In this document: positions 1 to 11,530 of the stretch, piece after piece
Position numbering within the stretch: position 1 is the stretch's first letter
Layout of the letters: every line of letters starts with the position of its first letter
DNA from: Plazaster borealis
Lineage: Eukaryota > Echinodermata > Asteroidea > Forcipulatida > Labidiasteridae
Length of the DNA stretch: 64,000 bases
Direction of reading: 5' to 3'
Assembly: GCA_021014325.1 (NCBI GenBank)
Contig: CM037461.1
Span: forward strand, 12,863,501-12,927,500
Position numbers and translations under genes: made by a program
The notes under the pieces: generated by a model
What the model was told of the DNA's origin: nothing
What the model saw: only the letters and a program-made list of their open reading frames with translations
Database searches by the model: none

Positions 1-136
1 GGAAATCAGGTTGGCTAATTTTGTATTCGTCACAGAAAAATGTTCATAACAGTCTCATGGATTATTAACGACCGGAGATCATTTTTAAGAACACATGTCA
101 TTATTTGCCTATTAAATTTGAATAAAAGGCGGCTCA
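1..136. other. Left flank of the first DNA transposon
   Basis: AT-rich sequence left of the CACTG terminus. No ORF, RNA gene or repeat was recognised in it. Confidence 0.5.
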
Positions 137-450
137 TACACTGAAAACTTCATTTAGTCAATTGACTAAAAAAAAATAGTCATGCAGACTGTCTTATTTG
201 AGTAATTGAAAGATTGTCATTCATGAGTAATTTTAAATAATTATAATTAGTCATGAAAAAATGTCTTAAATGACTAACTTCTCAACTGGAATAGTAATGC
301 ACGAAAATCAATTAGTAATGCACGAAAATTAATTAGTAATGCACAAATATTAATTAGTAATGCAAGGCAGTTAATTTGTCATTCTAATTCATTTAAATAG
401 TCATGTGACTATTTTGGTTGGTCATAGTAATCACTCTTAAAAACTCAGTC
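137..450. repeat. Left terminal inverted repeat and subterminal TAGTCA repeats
   Basis: The TIR begins CACTGAAAA at 139 and runs into ATTTAGTCA. Downstream to ~420 are many TAGTCAT and ATGACTA words, plus four tandem units containing ATTAGTAATGCAC near 300-360. Such words are typical transposase-binding subterminal repeats; that role is inferred. Confidence 0.7.
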
Positions 451-1117
451 TGAAAACAAGTTTGTACTTGACATTCACTTTAATTCATCTTCAACAAGGT
501 ACTCATCTTCAACATTGTACCAATTCAAACTGTACAGGCATAATGAAATTAAACAGCTCTCCATATACTAACACTCAATTAAACACCTTTTTCTGGGGGG
601 GATTCAAATACATTGAAACTGGCAACATTAAATTTTAAACTTTATAGGTAAATAAATCAGTTCACACAAATGCACATCTCAAAAGATTGTCAAGGAATGA
701 GACATGCAGTGAGATAAAGCAAGCATTTTGTTCAATTTTTTGAACTACATTTCAATGCTGTTAATGATTGTTCTTAACCCCAAAAAATCAGATAAAAGTA
801 AAAACAGAAATGGTAAATGTACATAATGTTGTCATGTTTTTCCCAAAATTAAGGCTGAGGTGAAAAAAGTCTGAACTTGAGTAATCATCGCGAAGCATTT
901 TCTTGTTCAATATTCGTCCTGTTACTTGTGATTTTGTCTGGACCTGTGATAAGAGCCTGTGATGGACTCAAATACAACACTGGTTGGCCTAACTTTTGAG
1001 TAACAACTTTTTTTAAAATAATTTTCATATCGCTTTCAAGGCTATGAAGACAAAAAAATGGCCACAAGATCACTACGTGTGTAAAAGGCTCTGTATACAC
1101 AAATGCATACATGTGGG

Positions 1118-1310
1118 TACATGTTATGGGTCCCATGGTATAAAGGTAAAAAACACAAATGTATTCCAACTGAAAATGTAAAATGCTATGATTAAGCAGG
1201 CAGATGCGGAGACCAAATCAGAACAGCAGCAAATTTGCACATCTTCTACCATCAGCTTGAATGTTTTTTGGGGGCTGTGTACCAGAGTGTACATGTACAT
1301 GTGCATGTGC
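1118..1310 (-). pseudogene. Third, truncated copy of the accessory C-terminal exon
   Basis: The minus strand encodes a FKLMVE..Q.CCCSD motif followed by a FYIF segment, matching the C-terminal exon at 2639-2947 and the second copy at 1820-2170. It is shorter and its reading frame is altered, so it is a dead tandem exon copy. Confidence 0.55.
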
Positions 1311-1322
1311 ATTCAAAGGACA

Positions 1323-1798
1323 TAAAAGGCACTTACTTACTACGTTAATTCAGAGGGAGTCGTTTCGCAGAATGTTTTATACTATCAACAGCTCTCCGTT
1401 GCTTGTTACCAAGTAAGTTTTTATGCTAACGTATATTTTGAGTAAAAGTATTGTACACTTTTGGTAACAGCTCAAAATCAGTGTCCACATTTTGTGTGAT
1501 TCAACATATGCATGAACAAACAAACCTGTGATAGTTTGAGCTCAATTGGTCATCGAGGTCACAAGAAAATAGTGAAAAGAGACCTCATGTGTTTTCTGTT
1601 TTTTCAAATATTGAGTTTTCATCATGCATGATAAAAACTATTGTTTTACTCATTTCTCAAGAAAACGATAGTATTAGGCAGAAATATTTTAAGGAACCCT
1701 TTCTACCATTACTTACTTTAAACCATGTAAGTTATGTGTGAATCTGTGAACATTTGTGTTTTTCAATCTTACCAATAGTGTATAGGGCCTTTAAGAAT
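1323..1798. mobile_element. Rearranged MITE relic related to the 2192-2540 element
   Basis: The sequence shares with the intact MITE at 2192-2540 the ACGTTACTTCAG-like block, the GTTACCAAGTAAG block and the TTTGAGCTCAATTGGTCAT block, but in a scrambled order. It ends in a degenerate TIR near 1780-1798. It looks like two partial copies side by side. Confidence 0.5.
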
Positions 1799-1819
1799 TG
1801 TTTTTATAAAAATGATGAA

Positions 1820-2170
1820 AACAATTCTGAATATTTCTTAGACTTTGGTTTCCAGGCTGGAATCCAAATTTACATCCTTTCCTTTTTTTGTTCAATCCTC
1901 TTTTTGGGTCATGCTTTTATTCAGCCTAGAAATCAAAGTAAGCACTGCAGGCTTTGCAACCGGGCACTTGTCTTTAATGTTGAGCAGTGCCACTGGGGTG
2001 AATTTGAGTGTCTTCTGCTGAGTCGGTGTACGCCAAGTGAAAACCATAAAACGGACTCACGAAACAAGCAAATGCAGATAGAATATCAGGACAGCAGCAA
2101 ACTTGTACCTCTTCTAACATCAGCTTGAATGGTTTTTGGGGGCTGTGTACCAGAATGTACATGTACATGT
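1820..2170 (-). pseudogene. Second copy of the accessory C-terminal exon
   Basis: The DNA closely repeats 2572-2880 (the real terminal exon), including the CCCPDILSAFACF-coding block and downstream non-coding sequence. It lacks the upstream acceptor and part of the frame, and it diverges at an alternating ATGTAC tract. It arose by local duplication and now lies beyond the probable stop of the gene. Confidence 0.6.
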
Positions 2171-2191
2171 ACATGTACATTCAAAGGACAA

Positions 2192-2540
2192 TAAAAGCAC
2201 TGGACACGTTTGGTGTTTGTCAAAGACCAGTATTCTCACTTGGTGTATCCCAACATATGCATAAAATAACAAACCTGTGAAAATTTGAGCTCAATTGGTC
2301 ATGGAAGTTGCAAGAAAATAATGAAATAAAAAACACCCTTGTTGCACGGTGTGCTTTCAGATGCCTAAGAAAGGCTTCAGGCCTGAAGTCTTTCTCAGAT
2401 TCAAATATTTTAGTGAGAATTTACCTCTTTCAAAAACTACGTTACTTCAGAAGTAGTCGTTTCTCATGTTGCTCGTTACCAAGTAAGTTTTTATGCTAAT
2501 ATATATTTTGAGTAATTACCAAACGTGTCCAGTGCCTTTA
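2192..2540. mobile_element. MITE with GCACTGGACACGTTTGG inverted ends
   Basis: The left end AGCACTGGACACGTTTGGT pairs with the right end ACCAAACGTGTCCAGTGC. Length is about 349 bp and there is no coding capacity. I recall this family from echinoderm genomes, but cannot confirm that here. It separates two copies of the accessory C-terminal exon. Confidence 0.75.
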
Positions 2541-2638
2541 AGGATTTTTTAAATAATAAATGATGAAAACAATACTGAATATTTCTGAGACTTTGGTTTC
2601 TAGGCTGGAATCCAAATTTACATCCTTTCCTTTTTTGT

Positions 2639-5600
2639 TCAGTCCTCTTTTTGGGTCATGCTTTTATTCAGCCTAGAAATCAAAGTAAGCACTGGCTTTG
2701 CAACCAGGCACTTGTCTTTTATGTTGAGTAGTGCCACTCGGGTGAATTCGAGTGTCTTCTGCTGAGTCGGTAGGTACTCCAAGTGAAACACGTAGAACGC
2801 ACTCACGAAACAAGCAAATGCAGAAAGAATATCAGGACAGCAGCAAACTTGTTCCTCTTCTACCATCAGCTTAAATGATTTTGATGCAAGTGGTGTTTTC
2901 TGATCCATCACAACATGTACCGTCTTCTTGGTTGTTCCATTGTCACCCTGCTCGAAACAACAATAATACAATAGAAATTAATAAAGGATAACAAATATGG
3001 AGGTGACTGCAATACTTCAGTTGCTTGAAACATTGTACAAATGACATCAATATAATGTAATTAGTGGGCCCCAATGGACTTGGTGACAGTCACCACTGAA
3101 TTATCTCAATTCCAGTCAGTTGTTCACATAATGGGTTCTCAGTTAACTTTTAGGTTGTAAGCTGTATAATCTTAGCTTCAATGTTTTAAGTGCCAGTCAT
3201 CCTGACTGAAACTAATGTCACATGGTTCAATTTTTCGGTTACAAGTATCTGAAAAATTACTTGTTAAAATTCCAACTCAACATTTCAGTAATGCACCCAA
3301 GAATGTTTGTTCCTGTTATTTATGTTCTGTTTTTAACAAAATGCAAAGTATACCGCATAAGAATAGCATGCCAGCATAATGCTGGGAGCTGGATATTCAT
3401 TAGCAGCAGCAATGATGACACTTTGAACAATCTGGGGTTCATGATTGGAATGGAGTTCCTAAAAACGAGACTGTACAATGGGGGCAAAAAAGGACGTAGT
3501 ATTGAGAGATATCTAAAAGTAAATAGAGGGCGCTAAAATACACATTTTTTAAATTCCCTTTTCGCAATATTATCTTCACGTACCTGGTAGGTGAACATGT
3601 CAAACTTCTCTTTCAGAAGCTTGGGTAGTGCGAGAATGGCACCTGTTGTCACTACATCTAGATCTGCAATTTAGAAGTGGATACTACATTTGCTAAAGTT
3701 TCCTCATGCATCATCATTAAACTTTCATACTGTAACAGGTGGTATTGTGCTTTAATTGTGCACACAGCAAACCATATGAAATTCATTAACAATGTAAGCT
3801 GGAACTAATATTCAAAAATACATGCAGATTAAGAGTCATATTAAATTTAGTACCCCACACGCCCCCACTGATTGTTGCTTCTTGACTATCCACACGCCCC
3901 CACTGATTGTTGCTTCTTGACTATCAGTGGGGGCGTGTGGATAGTCAAGAAGCAACAATCAGTGGGGCGTGTGGATAGTCAAGAAGCAACAATCAGTGGG
4001 GGCGTGTGGGGTACTAAATTTAATATGACTCTTAATCTGCATGCATTATTGAATATTAGTACTAGCTTACTATATTATGACAAAATACTAACAAACATGA
4101 CCCCCTTGTATGACTCCACCCATCCATTTGAATTACGTTGGGTAAATATCCATTCTGCCTCTGGTCCTCATCATCAGATATAGGTTTGGTAGTGAAGTAG
4201 GGCCAGTGGCGAGTAGATTCTTAAAGAAATGTCTACTTACCATTTTCACCTGATGTCCTTGTCTCTCTTGCGAGAGTTTTGAAATTTATATTTCAACTTT
4301 GTTACCCACAAACTCTGGAAAGTATAAAGAAATTGAAACATGTATAAGTAATAACGTTTTAATCAGATGAGAACTTGGGATAGAGTTCACCATTCCCTAA
4401 AATGAAAGAGAATATTTAGGCTTACATAAAACCACCTTGTTGGTTTGAGGATCAAGTGGATCATTTTACTCTGCAATACACATGGTTAGAAGGTTTGATT
4501 CATTGTCTTCTTAATCAAAGGTTGTTGTGTATACTCACACATGATAATTAATTACAGGTTTACTTTTGTTAAGTTTTCATTATTAATTATCTGTGTTTTA
4601 TTTTTGCTGCTTTAAAGTACAATATGCCAGCCCATATTTGTACACATGGAAAGTATTTGTACTCGTCCTCAACTAATTTAAATTAAAAATATTGACGTGT
4701 ACTCAGACTAAAGGCAAAATACTGGTACTCAGTCATAGAAATGTACTTGCCTATACAGCACTGATTGGTTAATAGCTTATGCTACAGCTCAATACTAAAC
4801 CAATCATGTATTGGACAAATTTAAGACTTACCTTTTTGTTTGCTATATCTAGGCCAGACGAGAGACTCGGGAACCTTGTTAACAGCTGTTCGGTTATTCC
4901 AGCATACTGCTCTGAAGTTAGGTAGTACCTGGCAAATTTTAAATGTAACAAGTTCATAATTGTAATAACCAGAGATTTTATGATTTAAAGTTGTGAAACA
5001 TGTCTTCCATTTTTACCAAATCTTCTGGGTCAAAGTATCATTTTTACCAAGGTATGGATGCTCTAGGATTATAAGTGTTTTGGGGTCTGAAAAAAGGTTA
5101 TCAATGTTGCAAGACAGGCTTCTCACACTGTTATTGCCTATAATTCAAACTTTTAATACCATTATTTCATCAGGAGATTAATTATCTTGTTTAAGTCTAT
5201 CGGGTGTCAATTTTAAAAGGCAATCGGGGGGCGATGCCGAGGTGCTCTACGGCTTTAAGTGTTTTCAGGGCTTAGGAGGTTCGCAAATTCACTCAGGAGG
5301 TCTTGTTTTTGCAGACCTGCCAACCTTGTAAAAAAAAATTGAGTACCACATTAGCGCAGCGGCATTAAAACCAGAAGCCTGTGCACGGCGACATAACCCA
5401 GAAGCCCAACTACATGTACATGTACTGTTGGCACTGTGTGTTCCAATTGCCTAGATCATACATGTCACTCAAGGGGCAAACAAATTGTTAGGGCGAAAAA
5501 AGAAAAAAAAATTGGCCAGGGGTTCCCCTACGGGCGGTAAGCCCATTTTGACTGATTTCTGTTCCACTATCATGTATAAATCTCAATGACAAACATAATT

Positions 5601-7990
5601 CAATAATGTACAAAATGTACTTTTCACCAAAAATTGGCCAGGGGTTTCCCTACGGGCGGTGAGCCCATTTTGACTGATTTCTATTCCAATTACATATATT
5701 AATTTATATGAAAAGCACTGTTCAACAATGTTCCTAAATTATTAGTAACTTACTCGGTATGCAAATAACTTGACAATAATAATGAGAAAGGTTCCATCTT
5801 TGGTTGCCCAGTAAACGGACAAACGAAAGCCTATCGTAGAATTGTCCAGTTCCACTTCAATTCATCATTTGTTTCTCTTATACAAAGATCACAGGCCATG
5901 AAATTCCCACTATTCTCCGCTAATAAAAGTAAAACTAACAGAAATGATGTATTTCCTTCCTCCATGATTAATCTGACACTTCGATTGGCGTCCATGTTGT
6001 ACACTCAAGTATAATCACACGGCGATGCCGAACACGTGCAATGTGTGCACGTACATCCATGCGTACGGCTAAACAATGTACTGTACCAGATTGACCGAAA
6101 CTGGATTGCGCCATTCCCACCCCCTTTGTTACGCATTGGTTTATCAGTATTCCAGCGGGAGTAAGAATTTAAAATATAATGTAGTTCTAAGCACAACCTC
6201 TTTTTTATCGAAGCACATAATGATCACTCAGATGCAGGGTGTCTTTGTTCGGTTGTTTTTGCACTTGGGGTCGAACGAATGACAGTTGAAGAAATTGAGA
6301 ACAAAATTGTCCGTTCGTGCTGCAGTTTAAAAACACCGCGATTTAGATTTTGCGTCTTTTGCGTATTTTCTGCATAAATCTCATACCGCCGTACCCAGAT
6401 GTGAAAATGTGTACATGATACGCAAAATGCGTACAGGTTGGCAGGTCTGTTTTTGTTATATAATTTTTGGGACTTTGTTTTTTTCAGAGATGTCCCCAGC
6501 ATTGGTTTTGTACATGAAAGGGAAGTGAGGACGTCCACATGAACACCCGGATCACTTAAGTTAAAGTCCTACATGTAGTTTTGAATGGGGAAATATCCAC
6601 AGACACACCCAGTCACTATGGCGTTGATTATGACATCATGAAAATTGTATCTGCACATGCTAGTGAATGAGAATCTAAATATAATCTGACTTTAAACTTA
6701 CACTTTGTCAACCTTTAGTGATTCCAATATGATGTCCAGAATTGCTGACTCATTTGCTGCTGTTAAAGGCTGTCCGGAACTAATCTTCTGAGTCAAAGCA
6801 TCTGGCAAGTTGGGTAATTTGTAGTTGGTGTACCAGCCAACTGCCGATGAGGTTGGAGAAGACGCACTTGCAGATAATGCAGACATGGCACTACTAGTAG
6901 CTGGTAGTAAGGTCGGCTCCTCTCTGAAAGTATAATGTACAAGAATTTATGGATGTTTTTCAGCCTCTTCTTTTTGGATGGACAAATTTAGAGTGAATGT
7001 CCGTTAATATAGATATGGGTGTCATGGCCGAGCGGTTTAGAGCATCGAATTCAAGTTCTGGTGGTTTCGTCACCAGGGTGTGGGTTCGAATCCCGGTCAT
7101 GACATTTGTGTCCTTGAGGAAGACACTTCATTATAGTTGCTTCTCTTCACCCAGGGGTACCTGCGAGGGTAGAGGTTGATATTGTGTTTTGAAAAAGCCT
7201 TCGGAGCGCCTCTGCAGCCCAGGGCTGTATACTCCTCAGGGAGCTGAGAAAGATTAAAGGAATGTTATTGGTGTACCATGCAGCCAACTGCCGATTAGGT
7301 TGGAGAAGACGCACTTGCAGGCATGGCAGACATGGTACTAGTAGCTTCTGGTAGTAAGGTTGGAGCCTCAGTGGTCTGAAGGTGATGAGCACATAAAACA
7401 GTGAGTTTTAGGGCAACAATTTTCTTCATGATCAATTTAATTTTCATTAGATTGTTATGGCCATGCAATAGTTCATTCACGAAAGAACAGTGTATGATAT
7501 GGGTGCAGTATCTGCAGGTGTCTACTATTATGCTTTTGGCTTCCCCATACACCAGCAAGTTTTTTACCATGTCAGATGCCAAGGGCAAAAGCCTTGGACA
7601 CATTTCTGCCCGAAATGACGTCACATCTATTGGCATGAGCTCCAATCGACCGGCATGCCAGGTTGCATATTAAATGTGCATATGCACACATGTGAACTTG
7701 TTTCCAATGGATGATACTCAGACTAAAGCAGCATGATACTTGCTTACCTCACTACTATTTGTATCTGGAGAACGTCCACCACATTAATCTTTAATGGCCC
7801 TTGATAAAGCTCCTCTTCATCCATATCAACAAAATCGCTAAAGTCGATGTCCCATGCTTGCAAGTTAAAATTGTCAACACCAAATTCTTCAGCTACTGCT
7901 TCAGAGATATGTTGTCTGGAAGCTCCACGTTCTGTTGTGCTGATTTCTACTCTCTTTTTTTTCAGTCCATATATAAACAAAAACTTGTGC
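2639..7990 (-). CDS. Spliced accessory gene of the CACTA-type element (one frameshift)
   Basis: Exons on the minus strand, with GT-AG borders I can see: 7990-7748, 6923-6702, 4928-4832, 4314-4241, 3663-3584 and 2947-2639. The phases agree (2+1, 2+1, 0, then 1+2 after a frameshift, 0). The protein has an N-terminal acidic segment (LQAWDIDFSDFVDMDEEELY), a Ser/Ala-rich linker with LPNLPDALTQKI, a segment around YYLTSEQYAGITEQLLTRFPSL, a basic KLKYKFQNSRKR stretch, and a C-terminal PDILSAFACFVSAFYVFHLE module. This order resembles proteins annotated in invertebrates as SAMD3-like; I see no SAM domain and do not claim one. In exon 4314-4241 a TGA appears unless the frame shifts by one base, and only the shifted frame joins the next exon in phase. 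The 5' exon between 7990 and the transposase was not found. It is probably a transposon helper protein; its biochemical role is unknown. Confidence 0.6.
3794..4070. repeat. 277 bp near-perfect palindrome containing a doubled 35 bp unit
   Basis: The left arm from GTAAGCTGGAACTAATATTC pairs with the right arm ending GAATATTAGTACTAGCTTAC. Each arm contains two direct copies of a ~35 bp unit with CACACGCCCCCACTGATTG. One G is missing in one right-arm copy. There is almost no loop. It lies in an intron of the accessory gene. Confidence 0.9.
5500..5700. repeat. Two-copy direct repeat of ~123 bp
   Basis: AATTGGCCAGGGGTT..CCCTACGGGCGGT.AGCCCATTTTGACTGATTTCT occurs at ~5510 and again at ~5632 with few changes. 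It is non-coding, inside an intron of the accessory gene. Confidence 0.75.
5701..6700. other. Accessory-gene intron, no recognised content
   Basis: Open frames here (for example at 6005-6196 and 6224-6538) show no family motifs and sit between two exons joined in phase. I see nothing functional. Confidence 0.4.
7018..7258 (+). mobile_element. tRNA-derived SINE
   Basis: The tRNA-like head has an A box TGGCCGAGCGG at 7025-7035 and a B box GGTTCGAATCC at 7083-7093, resembling a leucine-type tRNA. A non-tRNA body follows (TTGTGTCCTTGAGGAAGACAC and on). The head is not a folding, intact tRNA gene. It lies between an out-of-phase exon copy and the functional exon of the accessory gene. Confidence 0.8.
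7262..7380 (-). pseudogene. Out-of-phase duplicate of accessory exon 2
   Basis: The minus strand repeats the EAPTLLP..TS.MSA..ASASSPT-coding part of exon 6923-6702 and keeps an acceptor-like CTTCAG. Splicing from the upstream exon (ending in phase 2) would read it in the wrong frame, and the copy stops after the SSPT block. It is best read as a dead duplicate. Confidence 0.65.
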
Positions 7991-8306
7991 CTGAAATTTA
8001 AAGTTTGAGATTTTTTGTGAATGTAATAAAGAGGTCAATCTTCTGAAACGTACATGTTCCTTATATTAGTTTCCCCCACTTCTTAAGGCATATTTTATAA
8101 TGACAAAGTATGATGCCGAAGCACAACAACCTGTGAATATGCTGTGTTATATATTGCCAGTGGTTGATGGTCAGCAAGTTCTGTTGTCCTTATGAGTTTT
8201 CTTTCATGTGTCTCAGAAACAGAATATGCATGAATGTGTTGAATGAAGTCCAGCAATGATGAAGCTCATGTCTATTTTGGCAAATTTATAGCCTCTGTCA
8301 GTACTT

Positions 8307-10430
8307 TCAAGCACAACTGCAGAATCGGATGTGTACCATACATATGCCATTACATGCCACCTTTGATACCACATAAACAAATTCAGACTGGCCCACTTGA
8401 GGCAAAATTAATAGATGCATTTCCCTTGGTAACTGTCTCACATGTACAAGTTTACCACCAGTATGTTCAACAATATTGTGCGTTAGAAAGTCTGCGGCCT
8501 TTGACCTTAGCCACGCTTGATGGTACTCATGTCGCTCTGCCAGTGTCTTACATAGATTCTTGCGGTTTTTGGTTCGCCAGGACACCTCTTTAAAAAAGAA
8601 ATGTTTCCCCTCAAACCGCAAGGTCCAACAGAAGACTAGAGGACCAAATTGTAGCATTTGCTTAGGATAATGTAGCAGGTAATGTGCTTTTGGTTTCATT
8701 GTTATGTCATACTCTCTGTAGTAAGTGGACAAAAACATTTCAATTAGAAATGTTGGAAACTCAGTTGTCACTCTGGTTATTCTTGGTGCCATAATGTATT
8801 CAACCACATCCAAAAGTGATAATAGAACCAACCATTTACTATCCTCATATGGTATTTTGTGACCAATCATCAGAGGTAGCAGTCTCAGCAAACACCATGC
8901 TTGTGATGCAGTTTGCTTAATTCTGAATGTAGCCATTGTGGAAGACATGGTACTGGGTTTGTTCCTAATATCACTTTCTCCATAGTGAAATGTCTTGATA
9001 GTGTCATTGAAATATTTCAGGGAAAAATATCCTTGCTGAACACAATGCTTAACTGTTACCTCAATCACCTCAGGAACTACCCCCTCAAAAAGATCATGGG
9101 CAATGTCGTGAGGCAAACCACATGTAATATGGAAGAAGTTCAACTCATTGAACACTGAATCACATTTTAATCCATACAAGTTCCACAAATCTGGATTTTC
9201 ATGTATATTCCGAACTTGCTGTTCATATGCTTGCTTGGTTCGTAATTGCAGGTTGCTGCAGTTGAAATGGTCTTTCAGACTTTGTGAAGTAACATTGCAT
9301 CCCCTGCAGATACGCCCACTGTTAAAATGTGTTTGAAACCCACCTATGAAATGGGCACCCAGGTTGTCAGCACTAATGAATGATATCATCCCATAAAAAG
9401 TATGATTAATATCATCTTTCTGTATACAAACACCTTCTGTTTCCAACTTGTGAATGTCGCGTAACAGTGGTGCTAGAATTGCATTCATGTCATATTTTTT
9501 CAAATGTTTTGCCAGACATAAAATGGCAAGCTGAATAACATGCAGTTTTGAGCGATATTTGGGGGAGATGTTCCCCAAAACAAAATAGAAACCGCCGAAC
9601 TTTATATTCTGGACTTTGTTACCTAGAGGGTTAGCAACATTAAATTCATCAAAGTAAAGTTGGACCTGCAATGACATTTTCTGTGCATAAAACAATGCAT
9701 TGCTCTTGAAATGTAGTCCGTCGCAGTAGTCGTTCAACACTTCATTTTCTGAGAAATGATTGCTAAATACCTCTGCAAACATATCCTCTTTTGTTAACAG
9801 TGCTCTTATAGTGTCTAAAACAGGAACATACTGAAATGTTCCCCTTTACCATTTTCATCCTGTCCAAGTACATATTCAACTGGCTCAACCAAGTCAAAGT
9901 GTTGGGATATGTATCCCTCAAGTGACTTTTTTGAGGAGAACTCTGCAAGGTGCCTTCTCATATTGAGATTCTTTCAATGCATCTGAAAGCCCAAATTGGT
10001 TGAGTTCATCCACGTCTGCACCACCCCTCTCCAAAGAGGCTACAATGCGTTCAGATAAATCCTCTTGATAATTTTGCAATATTTCTGAAACACCCCTGGC
10101 CACGTATATGCATGAAGCACTTGATGTCTTGTGTTCTTCTCTTAGTCCAAGTAATAAAGAGACAATTTCATAATTCACAACAATGTGGACACCAGCTTCA
10201 TCATTATCTTCATCATGTACACTCTCTCTATCAAGAGCTCCTTCCTGATCACTGATATCATCTTGCACTTGTCCCCTACCAAGGCGCTTAGAACAGTGTT
10301 CCAACCAGAAGTTGTGGTGTTTTGCTTTGATATGAAGCCGATATTGTCGGCAGTGTTTTTGTATTCGCTGGCAACCATCAATGCCACAGTGCACTGGGGT
10401 GTCATTGTGAGCATGTTTATAATGCTTCAA
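8307..10430 (-). pseudogene. C2H2 / tnp2-like transposase, two frameshifts
   Basis: The likely DDE transposase of the surrounding CACTG element, acting on its ends. The N-terminal ORF (10430-9918) has a C2H2 finger, C15-x4-C20-x12-H33-x4-H38. The main ORF (9782-8307, 491 aa) has FDEF with D45, SADN with D139, a CRGC zinc pair (C159, C162), HDLFEGVVP with D230 and E233, then KPKAHYLLHYPK and RFEGKHFFFK motifs near the end. This spacing of acidic residues around a CxxC insert is what I expect for tnp2-like transposases. The reading frame changes near 9950 and again near 9830, so one protein cannot be read without two single-base shifts. The codons on both sides of each shift still read conserved-looking sequence, so decay is recent or these are sequencing indels. 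It sits upstream of the accessory gene on the same strand. Confidence 0.7.
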
Positions 10431-10778
10431 AAGTTTTAGAAATGTTTGTGTGTTAAAAATTCACGAACTGCAAGCAAAAACCATAATTGCCTTATCTACA
10501 GATACAATTGACCAACTCTGTATGATTCAACAAAATTCAAACTGATCTTTTGGATTTCAAATTTGGTATGTCTTCCTTTAAAATCAGTTACATTATTTTC
10601 AATATTTACCTGAAAAAAAAGAAACCAAATTATACCATGAACAAATAAAGACATCAAAATATTTGTTTTCTCATGATTATAGAGTATAGTGGATGCAATA
10701 TAATTAGGCAAACAAATTACAAAAATTGGGGTAGTGTGTTACATGGTCAACCATCAACTGTACAATTACAAGGGGGTA

Positions 10779-11519
10779 GACCTAGTAATTAACTGGGAGG
10801 CTGTAAGTGTCCTTTAAAAAAAAAATTGACATCTTCGGTTGTATTAGCGCCCCAGATAACGTTCGGGGTTCACGATGCGATATTTTAGCGTCCTCATTGG
10901 ACTATCACTGGTGCCCTGCCGTCAAGGTCAGTTCTCCGGCGTGTACAATGTATATCAGTGGTGGATGTAAATCAACGACTGTTTAATGGCACACTGGTTA
11001 CAAGCGCTGTAGCGAGTGCGCACATTCAATCATGAGCAACGTAACCTCTGTGGGCGGGTTGTTTGAAAGAATGGTCTCTTTTTGCTCATGATTGAAGGTG
11101 CGCACTCGCTGCAGCGCTTGTAACCAGTGTGCCGTTAAACAGTTATTGATTTACATCCACCACTTTACATCCACCACTGATACACACCGGACAACCGACC
11201 ACGATGGCAGGGCACCAGTGATAGTCCAATGAGAACACTAGAGTCCCCTAATCTTTTGACATCGTTTCTCCGATGTGGACTTAAAAATCATCGATTTGGA
11301 GCACAACAAATGATCATGAGTACAGTTAAATGCCTGATGTTGCATCTTAGACATCGAGAAGGCAATAGGCGATTTTCAAGCTATTTTTGTGCCTTGGGTT
11401 TCGGAAAATCATAGAGAAATTAAAATATCGCATCGTGAACCCCGACAGTTATCTGGGGCGCTAGTATGACTGGAGATGTCAAAATTTTTAAAAAGGAGTA
11501 CAGCGCCCCAGTGGGTTTA
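10779..11519. mobile_element. 741 bp foldback element with 11 bp flanking direct repeats
   Basis: Long inverted arms: 10904-11040 pairs with 11072-11226, and outer segments around AGCGCCCCAGATAAC (10847) pair with GTTATCTGGGGCGCT (11448). The right arm has ~200 bp of extra sequence (about 11232-11428). ACAAGGGGGTA occurs at 10768-10778 and 11520-11530, as an 11 bp target duplication would. There is no coding capacity. Foldback or Mutator-like origin is possible. Confidence 0.75.
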
Positions 11520-11530
11520 ACAAGGGGGTA

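Noticed and set aside
7020..7105. Functional tRNA-Leu-like gene
   Set aside because: It has A and B boxes but is followed by a SINE body, similar degenerate copies occur at 42095 and 49072, and I could not form a clean acceptor stem.
8243..8593. 116-codon plus-strand ORF opposite the transposase
   Set aside because: It is the antisense shadow of the transposase C-terminus and has no motif.
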